In this document: piece by piece, positions 7,587 to 14,251 of the stretch
Layout of the letters: each line of letters opens with the position of its first letter
How positions within the stretch are numbered: position 1 is the stretch's first letter
Assembly (NCBI GenBank): GCA_964457585.1
Contig: CAYWFU010000048.1
Coordinates: 1-21,678, forward strand
Length of the DNA stretch: 21,678 nucleotides
Direction of reading: 5' to 3'
Source of the DNA: CAYWFU01 sp964457585
GTDB taxonomy: Bacteria > JACRDZ01
The notes under the pieces: model-generated
Database searches by the model: none
Told to the model about the DNA's origin: nothing
What the model saw: the letters and a program-made list of their open reading frames with translations, nothing else
Made by a program: the position numbers and the translations under genes

Positions 7587-8933
7587 TTATACTTCATTCC
7601 TTGTCAGTGTCATCCCTAAAGCAATAAGGAGTCCATATATTGAGCAAATAACACTGATAAGGAAAATTAATGCTATTGTAACTTTAAAATTTATTCCAGA
7701 TGCGCTTTTCAATATTATTATAATTCCACAAATTATTCCAGCTACGGTTCCGCCTATTGAACCGCCCAGGGATTGAGTGGAGATTTTTTTTAAATGTGAT
7801 AAAGAATTTCCATTAAAATTTTCTCTGAAAAATGTTATACCTAAGGCAAGAAAAAAACCAAATATCCCACCAAGAGTTAACCATAATCTATTGCTTATAT
7901 TCTCAATTCTTAACATATTATAAAATACTCTTTCAATAGAGCTAAAGCTGATAATATCAAGTGGAAAAGATAAGAGAATATATATTGCCAGCCATCCGCC
8001 AATTGCGCCACCAATCATATTAAACATATATAATTTAATACGTTCTTCTTTTTTTGAAAAAGTATTCATAAAAATAATACCCAGAGCAATTGACCCGCAT
8101 ATTATTCCATCACGAAAAAATCCCATGCGAATACTTAAAAAAATATTTTCCTGCACTTCGAAAAGACCGCTCCAGTAAGGATTAAAATTAGCAGCATCAG
8201 CTATCGCGCCTAATATTCCACCGCAAATCATTGTCCCAATAGAAACATAAGCGGCATTAATGAAAGCATTTTTATATTGAGTAAATCTATAAGCGATTAA
8301 AAAGCATATTGCTATAACAAACCCTGCTTTTGCGCCATAAATAGAATTTACGTACAAACTTTGCAAAGAAAACATCTCCACTATTTTTAATTCTATAATT
8401 GTTCCATTTATAGAATTTGCTATTATTCCACCTAACAAACCGGCAAAAAATATTCCAATAATTCTCTTCAAATTATTATTTTTTGTAATTGAAATTGCCA
8501 ATCCAATAAAACTGCTGACAAAAAAACCATTTATTAAGCTCATTATGAGATCTAAATAATAGTACTGTACAAAATTACTATATAATAAACTGCCAATTAG
8601 TGTACTGCATGTTCCGCTTAGGATTATCCATAATAACTGTGAATTCCCTCTCCTGTCAGCAATATATTTTCCGATTATTATTCCCAGAGTTATCATTCCA
8701 GTATCCCACGTTGTAAAAATTCCGCCTTTATTGATTTTTTGTATAATAGAACCAGCGATAAGACCAAAAATTAGAAAAGTTAAGAAATATCCAAAAATAA
8801 TCAGATAATATTTTAAAGAGGATATTGAATCATCCTTAATGGGAAAAGTTATTTTCCCGCAGTTGCTGCATACAATAAGGTTAGAATCCAAAGGAGATTG
8901 ACAATGTGGACAGTTATTATTTTTTTCGTTCAT
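7587..8933 (-). CDS. Zinc-ribbon polytopic membrane protein, function unknown
   Basis: A 448-residue protein. The N-terminal zinc ribbon has Cys8, Cys11, Cys22 and Cys25 (CPHCQSPL...CSNCGK). It is followed by roughly ten to twelve hydrophobic segments rich in Gly and Ile, several with repeated GG-I-GG or LGGxIGG patterns (for example GGAIGGWLAIY, GGSIGGTVAGI). Such internal similarity suggests repeated membrane modules. I do not recognise a named family and no transport motif is visible. AAGGA precedes the ATG by about eight bases. It lies downstream of ispG on the same strand, 128 bp away, separated by two hairpins. Its stop codon falls within the right-hand CTGACTTTTT repeat. Confidence 0.8.
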   Translation of the reverse strand: MNEKNNNCPHCQSPLDSNLIVCSNCGKITFPIKDDSISSLKYYLIIFGYFLTFLIFGLIAGSIIQKINKGGIFTTWDTGMITLGIIIGKYIADRRGNSQLLWIILSGTCSTLIGSLLYSNFVQYYYLDLIMSLINGFFVSSFIGLAISITKNNNLKRIIGIFFAGLLGGIIANSINGTIIELKIVEMFSLQSLYVNSIYGAKAGFVIAICFLIAYRFTQYKNAFINAAYVSIGTMICGGILGAIADAANFNPYWSGLFEVQENIFLSIRMGFFRDGIICGSIALGIIFMNTFSKKEERIKLYMFNMIGGAIGGWLAIYILLSFPLDIISFSSIERVFYNMLRIENISNRLWLTLGGIFGFFLALGITFFRENFNGNSLSHLKKISTQSLGGSIGGTVAGIICGIIIILKSASGINFKVTIALIFLISVICSIYGLLIALGMTLTRNEV

Positions 8934-8953
8934 ATTTTTTTCCTTAAATTAAG

Positions 8954-9032
8954 CTCGATAAACTTGTACTCAACATTATTAATTGAGTATCGAGCAACTA
9001 CAATGCAATATGTTTGTAGTTGCCAAATTCAT
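8954..9032. repeat. Two adjacent hairpins between ispG and the membrane protein gene
   Basis: The first is GCTCGAT ... ACTCAA-CATTATTAA-TTGAGT ATCGAGC, an interrupted stem with an 8-nt bulge. The second is GCAACTACA paired with TGTAGTTGC. Both lie in the 3' untranslated part of ispG and upstream of the following minus-strand gene. Neither is followed by a T-run on the minus strand, so they look more like a small palindromic repeat or an mRNA-processing or stabilising structure than a strong terminator. Confidence 0.5.
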
Positions 9033-9061
9033 TGGGCATATTCAATTTCCTATACATTAAA

Positions 9062-10138
9062 TTAAATCATTTTTTTTATTTCATTAATAAGAGAATTGGT
9101 AATTTTATTTTCTTTTACTTTCTTTATCTGTTTGCCTTTTTTGAATATTATACCCATTTTTTTTCCGCATGCAACTCCAATATCCGCTTCTTTTGCTTCT
9201 CCCGGGCCATTAACAACACAACCCATAATAGCAACAGTCAAAGGTTCAATTATATTCATTAATTTAAGCCTGGACTCGATTTCACAGGCGATAGGAATTA
9301 AATCAACCTGGCATCTGCCGCATGTCGGGCATGAAATTATATTTATCCCTTCCTCTTTTAAATGTAAAAATTTCAGAATATTTTTCCCTACTTCAACTTC
9401 TTTTTCAGGCAATGCTGTTAGTGAAACGCGTAAAGTATCTCCAATGCCATTTATAAGAAGAGACCCAATACCCAGAACAGATTTAATTGTTCCCTGAAAT
9501 TCTGTCCCTGCTTCAGTTATACCCAGATGTAAAGGATACGCGCATTTTTTGCTTAAAAGAGTATATGCTTCAATACTCTGAAGCACATCAGATGATTTTA
9601 AAGAAATAACAATATCAAAAAAGTCGTTTTGTTCAAAAAAAATTATTTGTCTTAATGCGCTTTCTACCAGCGCTTGAGGAGTCGGGCTGCCATGTTTATT
9701 TAGTATATCTTTTTCCAGAGAACCGCTATTTACGCCGATCCTGATTGGAATTCCATAAGCAATTGCTTTTTTAATTATTTCTTTTAATTTTTTTTCAGAA
9801 CCAATATTGCCGGGATTGATTCTGATCTTATCCGCACCTTCTTCAATCGCCAAAATCGCTAAATTATGATTAAAATGGATATCTGCAATCAGGGGGATAT
9901 TTATTTCATTTTTTATTTTAGATATATTTTTTGCCGCTTTTTCATCAGGGACAGCAACTCTTACCAAATCGCAGCCGGCTTTTTCAAGCTGATGAATCTG
10001 GGCAACTGTTTTTTCTACATCTCTTGTATCTGTATTAGTCATGGACTGCACAGATATTGTAGATTGAGCTCCGATTAAAACATTCCCGACTTTTATTTTT
10101 TTTGTTTTCCGACGTTGTATAAACATTTTTTTATCCAT
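9062..10138 (-). CDS. ispG: 4-hydroxy-3-methylbut-2-enyl diphosphate synthase (flavodoxin/ferredoxin), IspG/GcpE
   Basis: Penultimate enzyme of the MEP isoprenoid pathway; it converts MEcPP to HMBPP using a 4Fe-4S cluster. The short bacterial form is present: an N-terminal TIM barrel (QSMTNTDTRDVEKT, ADIHFNHNLAI, KIRINPGNIG, GVNSGSLEKD, LGITEAGTE), then the cluster domain with SCPTCGRC and MGCVVNGPGE, whose cysteines are the iron-sulfur ligands. The frame opens at a TTG (10177), but family alignment of the QRRKTKKIKVGN block favours the ATG at 10138. An ATG at 10126 with GGA seven bases upstream is also possible. Length is about 358 residues, normal for the family. Confidence 0.93.
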   Translation of the reverse strand: MDKKMFIQRRKTKKIKVGNVLIGAQSTISVQSMTNTDTRDVEKTVAQIHQLEKAGCDLVRVAVPDEKAAKNISKIKNEINIPLIADIHFNHNLAILAIEEGADKIRINPGNIGSEKKLKEIIKKAIAYGIPIRIGVNSGSLEKDILNKHGSPTPQALVESALRQIIFFEQNDFFDIVISLKSSDVLQSIEAYTLLSKKCAYPLHLGITEAGTEFQGTIKSVLGIGSLLINGIGDTLRVSLTALPEKEVEVGKNILKFLHLKEEGINIISCPTCGRCQVDLIPIACEIESRLKLMNIIEPLTVAIMGCVVNGPGEAKEADIGVACGKKMGIIFKKGKQIKKVKENKITNSLINEIKKMI

Positions 10139-10218
10139 GTATTGACACAAATCATCAAGCTTTATTTTGATTTCCAAACCACGTTCTTATCATAGTAATA
10201 AACTTGTTAAATGATTGA

Positions 10219-10438
10219 TCAATGCATTGCTGATAACTTGCTTGTTTCGCAAGTTATATTTCTTTGTTCTGATTCACGACCACACCCTTCAAAATCAAAC
10301 ATTACGAGCAAATATTTATAATCATTAATATATGGACGGACAAATTCAATTGCATGATTCAATACACCAGCATCCCGCTGAGGATGCTTAAAAATATCGA
10401 AATTAATATTGGAAATATTTTCTATTGCAAGTATTTTT
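10219..10438 (-). pseudogene. Remnant of the partner gene of an OLD-like ATPase
   Basis: In a frame different from the ATPase fragment, this stretch reads KILAIENISNINFDIFKHPQ and then RDAGVLNHAIEFVRPYINDY and KYLLVMFDFEGCGRE before a stop at 10219. The HPxRDAGV...LVMFDxEGCGRE pattern resembles small proteins encoded next to AAA ATPases of the OLD type; I infer this from memory and it needs a search. There is no start codon. The tail (NITCETSKLSAMH) is encoded by a hairpin (ATAACTTG/CAAGTTAT, 10233-10257), so the gene is broken by it. A missing A in the A7 run near 10436 would join this frame to the upstream ATPase fragment. Confidence 0.5.
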
Positions 10439-10793
10439 TTAAAATTGTTTGTACTGTAACCGGAAGATTACCAAGAGCTGTTTTTTTAATTCCAAATTTA
10501 AATGATGGCATCCAACCTCCACTTTTACCAGCTCGAGGCTTCGTTTCATCATAAAAATTATCATTTCCACCCGGTTTCTTTCTACATATTCTTCGAAAAT
10601 ACCCACTCTTGTAACCTTTACCTAAAACTGAATCATCAACACCAAGCCGAACAATCTCCGAAATAAAATTTACTATATCTAAAAATGTAGTTTTCCCACT
10701 GGCATTAGCACCTACAAGCACATGGAAATTTTCGATTTCTTGATTAATATATTTTAAACTCCGAAAATTTTTTGCTTCGATTAAATGAATCAT
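10422..10793 (-). pseudogene. Truncated AAA (OLD-like) ATPase, N-terminal part
   Basis: The first 60 or so residues are a clear SMC/OLD-type ATPase N-terminus: IEAKNFRSLKYINQEIENFH and Walker A GANASGKTT (about 28-36), then LDIVNFISEIVRLG. After about residue 60 the sequence jumps to GNDNFYDETKPRAGKSGGW and FKFGIKKTALGNLP. I read this as a middle part of such ATPases. The Walker B, signature and switch regions are missing from this 123-residue frame. It is the remains of a two-gene ATPase/partner cassette of the kind found in defence islands, inactivated by deletion. AAA ATPase identity is sure; the family assignment is inference. Confidence 0.65.
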
Positions 10794-11014
10794 TATAACC
10801 TCTTAATTTTGTATACATTCAATATTTAAGTTAAATTAGATTTATATTTTACACCTTTTTATTATAATATTCTATTCATTTTTAAAACACATAAATACCC
10901 TTTTCCCTCAATGATTTTTATTTCCTCAATAAATTAATTTTTATTATTTCTATTTTTATAACACTAACAATGTGAAAAAGAAACAAAAATTATAATAGTC
11001 AAATCAAGGTTTGA

Positions 11015-11833
11015 TCAAAATCTTATTTTCAGGGCTTCCCTGGTTATTTTAGAGCTTCTAAAATTATTTTTTTTATCATGAGAATGCCATCTTCTTTTAT
11101 TAGTTTGTTGAATTTTTTTTATTGTTTTAGCCCTGAATTCAGGATTTTGCCATAACTCTTTACTGATTTTAGACGCTCTCAATCGATATTCCGGAGATTG
11201 CAAAATTTTCATTTTTTTTGCTCGCATTTCAGGATTTTGCCATGTTTTTTTTACCCCTTCGCTTACTTTTTTTATATATTCCGGGTCATTTGCTAATTTC
11301 CTGATGTTTTTTATTCTTTTGGTTCGAAATTCAGGATTTTGCCAGAGTTTTTTTATGGCTTTTCTATGATTAGCTCTATACTCAGGATTTTTAAATCTTT
11401 CTTTACTTAATTTTGACATTTTAGCTAAATATTTAGGATTTTTATGTCCTTCTATTATTTTAGCTTTATATTTCGGATCTTTATATTTTTTTTTGATGGC
11501 TTTACTTAATTTAAGCCTGAATTTCGGATCTTTGCCTCTCTCTCTGCGTTCTTTAATCATTGCAGCTCTAAATTCCGGATCTTTTAATTTTTCTTGAAGA
11601 GCTTTTTTTAAAATCGGTAAACGACGATAATAAATTTTACGAACTTTTTGTATTGTTAAAGGGGAATATATGTTTTTTAAATTATATTTTTTTTTGTATT
11701 CTTCCTGTGTCATATCATGCCGCATATATAGATGAGTATGTGAAATTGTTCTATACCAATTTCCGCATAATTTACATTGAATATATTCAAAAGATTTATT
11801 TTCTTTTTGATTATTTTTTTTATTCATAAACAT
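11015..11833 (-). CDS. Ros/MucR-like zinc-finger protein with ten tandem 17/13-residue basic modules
   Basis: A 272-residue, very basic protein. The N-terminal finger (Cys20, Cys23, His34, His39; CKLCG...HLYMRHDMTQEEYKKKY) matches the Ros/MucR pattern, including the conserved MTxEEY tail. From about residue 76 to 240 comes a repeat array with consensus K-x-I-x-K-x-W-Q-N-P-E-F-R-A-K-x-I (for example KAIKKLWQNPEFRTKRI). The module prolines are at 86, 103, 120, 133, 150, 167, 184, 201, 214 and 231, so spacings are 17, 17, 13, 17, 17, 17, 17, 13 and 17. Nucleotide similarity between modules (TTCAGGATTTTGCC recurs) shows recent duplication. Similar W/F-x-N/D-P-E-[FY]-R repeats occur in some homing-endonuclease-associated DNA-binding regions. 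DNA binding is therefore likely; no nuclease motif is present. A 19-codon leader ORF abuts its start. Confidence 0.8.
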   Translation of the reverse strand: MFMNKKNNQKENKSFEYIQCKLCGNWYRTISHTHLYMRHDMTQEEYKKKYNLKNIYSPLTIQKVRKIYYRRLPILKKALQEKLKDPEFRAAMIKERRERGKDPKFRLKLSKAIKKKYKDPKYKAKIIEGHKNPKYLAKMSKLSKERFKNPEYRANHRKAIKKLWQNPEFRTKRIKNIRKLANDPEYIKKVSEGVKKTWQNPEMRAKKMKILQSPEYRLRASKISKELWQNPEFRAKTIKKIQQTNKRRWHSHDKKNNFRSSKITREALKIRF

Positions 11834-11893
11834 TTATGATAACCTATATTTTCGAACAGAATCCATATGATTTTTATTTGAAGTATTATTCAC
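11834..11893 (-). CDS. Possible 19-residue leader peptide
   Basis: GTG at 11893 is preceded by GAGGA with a six-base spacer, a better ribosome-binding site than that of the following gene. The frame reads VNNTSNKNHMDSVRKYRLS and ends TAA immediately next to the ATG at 11833. The arrangement would couple translation of the Ros-finger array protein to the leader. It is short, so chance cannot be excluded. Confidence 0.35.
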   Translation of the reverse strand: MNNTSNKNHMDSVRKYRLS

Positions 11894-11922
11894 TTATAAT
11901 CCTCTTTTTTTATATTATATCC

Positions 11923-12279
11923 TTAAGATACATCCCTTGTTGCAATTAAATTTACATTTAAATCCAGAAAATTATGGACAATTATTTCTCCTCTATGAAC
12001 AGGTTTAATAATTTTAATTTTTTTTATTTTATCCATTGCTTCAAATATTTTCGATTTTGGAATGGGATTGTTTGTTCTTATTGGAATCATTTTTAAAGAT
12101 AACCCTCTGGCTAAAACAGTGGATGTTATAATTCTAACTGGATTCTCAATTTCACTTAATGCATAACTCACGCCTTTTTTGCAGATATTTCCTTCAATAT
12201 TGATTACATTAGAATTGTCTTTATTAATAATCAATTTGCAGCTATTGGGACATTCAATACAGGTTATTTTTTTTAACAT
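11923..12279 (-). CDS. DUF1667 domain protein
   Basis: A 118-residue member of DUF1667. It has four cysteines in the family pattern: CIECPNSCKL at residues 7-14 and ICKKG near residue 33, which suggest an iron-sulfur or metal site. The C-terminal part carries PVHRGEII, typical of the family. DUF1667 proteins are usually encoded with a GlpA-like glycerol-3-phosphate dehydrogenase and an NAD(P)/FAD oxidoreductase and are thought to be a small electron-transfer subunit. Here it follows the oxidoreductase at 12367-13365, with a hairpin (12302-12372) between them. Confidence 0.85.
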   Translation of the reverse strand: MLKKITCIECPNSCKLIINKDNSNVINIEGNICKKGVSYALSEIENPVRIITSTVLARGLSLKMIPIRTNNPIPKSKIFEAMDKIKKIKIIKPVHRGEIIVHNFLDLNVNLIATRDVS

Positions 12280-12301
12280 GCTTGCTCCAGTATTTAGAGT
12301 A

Positions 12302-12372
12302 TCATAGAGTCAGAGCGGCAGAGTCGTTTTTTCTTTGCTAGATTTTAACACTTTGACACTCTGACTCTATGA
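12302..12372. repeat. Inverted repeat between the oxidoreductase and DUF1667 genes
   Basis: TCATAGAGTCAGAG (12302-12315) is perfectly complementary to CTCTGACTCTATGA (12359-12372). The 43-nt loop contains further partial copies (GGCAGAGTC, TTTGACAC). The right arm overlaps the last codons and the TAG stop of the oxidoreductase, so the arm supplies the protein's final two residues. It could attenuate DUF1667 expression in an operon, or be an inserted palindromic repeat. Confidence 0.75.
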
Positions 12373-13365
12373 CCCTTTTACTCTTTGCTTTTTTACTCCC
12401 AGATATTCTGCTGCCATTCGACCTGCTATTTCACTATCTCCTGTCACAGAATCAGCAATATCATAAATTTTCAAGGAATTTCCGCATACAAATAATCCCT
12501 TGATAGATGTTTTATTTAATTCATCCGATATTGGAGTGTTTGTTTTCTTATCCATGCGCACACCTGCCATTTCAATAAGCTCATTTTCAGGGATTAACCC
12601 AACAGACATTATGATTGTATCACAATTTATTTCAAATGTTGAGTCTTGAACTATATTAAAATTATCATCAACTTTTGCAACGGAAACTTTTTCTACTCTA
12701 TTCTTTCCATATATTTTTAAAATTTTGTGATTATAATAAATTGGAATATCAAAATCTTCAATGCATTGAGCAATATTTCGAGCCAGCCCTCGTGATGTTT
12801 TTTGAATTTCAATTACAGCTTTTACTTTTGCACCTTCAAGAGTCAGCCGTCTGGCAATGATAAGCCCAATATCCCCTGAGCCAACAATCACAACTTCTTT
12901 TCCCGGGAGCAATCCTTCAATATTTATTAATTTCTGAGCAAGCCCAGCGGTAAATATCCCTGCCGGTCTTGTACCTGCGATATGAACCATTTCACGTGTT
13001 TTTTCTCTGCATCCTGTTGCCATGATTAATGCTCCGGCTCTTATTTTTTTAAGCTGTCCGGGTTTTAAAATAGTAAGAGCTTTATTTTTTTCTAAATGAA
13101 CCACAAAAGTGTTCAGGCTAATCTCGATTTCCGGAATCAAATAAATTTTCTTTATAAATCGATCTGCATATTCAGGCCCTGTTAAAGTTTCCCTGAAATA
13201 TTTTAGTCCAAATCCTGTATGGATACATTGGTTTAAAATCCCGCCAAGATATGCTTCTCTTTCAATAAGCAGGATATCTTTGACTCCATTTTCATAGGCG
13301 CTGATAGCCGCCGCCATTCCAGCAGGTCCGGCGCCAACAATAACCAAATCTCTTTTTTTAATCAT
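12367..13365 (-). CDS. NAD(P)/FAD-dependent oxidoreductase (GlpA/DUF1667-associated type)
   Basis: A 332-residue flavoprotein. The FAD-binding motif GAGPAGMAAA is at residues 11-20, the family block LGGILNQCIHTGFGLKYF is near 41-58, ATGCREKTRE near 117, the NAD(P)-binding motif VIVGSGDIGL near 160, and the C-terminal FAD contact GLFVCGNSL...DSVTGDSEIAGRMAAEY. It resembles the oxidoreductase encoded with DUF1667 and a GlpA-like dehydrogenase. The GlpA-like gene is absent from the window. Its ATG overlaps the stop of the doc gene by ATGA (13362-13365). The last residues come from a palindrome arm, so the original C-terminus may be altered. Confidence 0.88.
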   Translation of the reverse strand: MIKKRDLVIVGAGPAGMAAAISAYENGVKDILLIEREAYLGGILNQCIHTGFGLKYFRETLTGPEYADRFIKKIYLIPEIEISLNTFVVHLEKNKALTILKPGQLKKIRAGALIMATGCREKTREMVHIAGTRPAGIFTAGLAQKLINIEGLLPGKEVVIVGSGDIGLIIARRLTLEGAKVKAVIEIQKTSRGLARNIAQCIEDFDIPIYYNHKILKIYGKNRVEKVSVAKVDDNFNIVQDSTFEINCDTIIMSVGLIPENELIEMAGVRMDKKTNTPISDELNKTSIKGLFVCGNSLKIYDIADSVTGDSEIAGRMAAEYLGVKKQRVKGS

Positions 13366-13763
13366 AAAATATATTCCTTTTTCATACTCACAGAATTGTC
13401 TTTAAACCATTGAGCTATTTTTTGCAGTTCAATATTCTCGCAAGCAACCTCAAGGGCAAAACGTTCTAGTCCTTTGTTTGAAGTTTCAATTACATAATTA
13501 TTTCCTTGAAGAAAAATTGATGCAGTCGTGATAGCAGTTCGTTTGTTACCGTCAATAAATGGATGATTTTTAATAAGAGAATGCATTAGCGATGAAGCTT
13601 CTAAAAATATATCCGTATAAAGATCTTGTTTCTCAAATGTAACCATTGGTCTTGCAATTGCGGATTTGAGAAGAGCAATATCCCGAATACCATGGCTGCC
13701 ACCGGTTTCTTCAATAATTCGATGATGAATAAAAAGAACTTGCTCAGCAGTTAAATAGTTCAT
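13362..13763 (-). CDS. doc: Doc-type toxin (Fic/Doc fold)
   Basis: A 133-residue Doc protein. The family active site is intact: HPFIDGNKRTA with His67, Asp71, Asn73, Lys74 and Arg75, preceded by the Doc N-terminus YLTAEQVLFIHHRIIEETGGSHGIRD. Doc enzymes phosphorylate EF-Tu and stop translation. Its start overlaps the AbrB-type antitoxin stop by ATGA (13760-13763), the usual toxin-antitoxin arrangement. Its stop overlaps the FAD oxidoreductase start by ATGA (13362-13365), so translation of all three may be coupled. Confidence 0.92.
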   Translation of the reverse strand: MNYLTAEQVLFIHHRIIEETGGSHGIRDIALLKSAIARPMVTFEKQDLYTDIFLEASSLMHSLIKNHPFIDGNKRTAITTASIFLQGNNYVIETSNKGLERFALEVACENIELQKIAQWFKDNSVSMKKEYIL

Positions 13764-14008
13764 TTTTTCGCAAGTGCCTTTAAAGCAGGTTTATATTGAG
13801 TAATAAAATCTTTTACATGGGATGCAAATTCAAAATCTAAATTTTCATATTCGGTTTGTTTGTAAGATGGTTCAATAATAATTTTATTATTTTTTTCATC
13901 CAGTTTTATCTCAACAGTCGAACCCGAAGTTAAATGAGCTTTTTTTAATATTTCTTTAGGAATTGTAATTCCATGGCTATTCCCTATAGAGCATATTTTT
14001 TTTATCAT
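13760..14008 (-). CDS. AbrB/MazE-type (SpoVT-fold) antitoxin
   Basis: An 82-residue protein with a swapped-hairpin AbrB domain (about 2-50: CSIGNSHGITIPKEILKKAHLTSGSTVEIKL), used both for operator binding and dimerisation. The C-terminal tail (about 51-82) would be the disordered part that neutralises Doc. Phd is the classical Doc antitoxin; AbrB-type partners also occur. AAGGAG lies nine bases before the ATG. The stop overlaps the toxin start. Confidence 0.9.
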   Translation of the reverse strand: MIKKICSIGNSHGITIPKEILKKAHLTSGSTVEIKLDEKNNKIIIEPSYKQTEYENLDFEFASHVKDFITQYKPALKALAKK

Positions 14009-14030
14009 AAATATTATCTCCTTATATGTT

Positions 14031-14066
14031 ATTACTATGTTATAACAATAAATATAGAAATGTCAA
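14031..14066 (-). promoter_or_regulatory. Promoter and operator of the AbrB/Doc module
   Basis: TTGACA (14061-14066 on the minus strand), a 16-bp spacer and TATAAC (14039-14044). The -10 is embedded in the perfect palindrome TGTTATAACA, and TATGTTAT is repeated nearby (top strand). This is a likely autoregulatory operator for the AbrB-type antitoxin. Confidence 0.65.
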
Positions 14067-14180
14067 TGGAAATATGTTAATTTTGTTTTTTATAGTTATG
14101 CACCATAAGAATCAACGTCACCTAAACATTTTTTTCTAAAAACAGCCTGCATGTCAAATTTGCAAACCATTCTGCCACGG

Positions 14181-14251
14181 AAAGTAAATTAAAGAATTTT
14201 TATAATTTATTTTCATCGCTAAAAGTAAATTAACGGATTATTATAATTTAC
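14181..14251. repeat. Direct and inverted repeats at the broken end of hsdR
   Basis: A 29-base block beginning AAAGTAAATTAA and ending TTATAATTTA occurs at 14181-14209 and again at 14222-14250 with three mismatches. Within the second copy, GTAAATTA and TAATTTAC are inverted. The hsdR homology ends here. Confidence 0.6.

Noticed and set aside
9096..9497. A 133-residue plus-strand frame over ispG
   Set aside because: It is antisense to the strongly conserved IspG cluster domain; it is a shadow.
10233..10257. Intrinsic terminator for the ATPase remnant
   Set aside because: The ATAACTTG/CAAGTTAT stem is not followed by a T-run on the minus strand.
11015..11833. CRISPR array or DNA repeat array
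   Set aside because: The repeats are coding, of 51- and 39-base period, divergent and without spacers; they encode protein modules.
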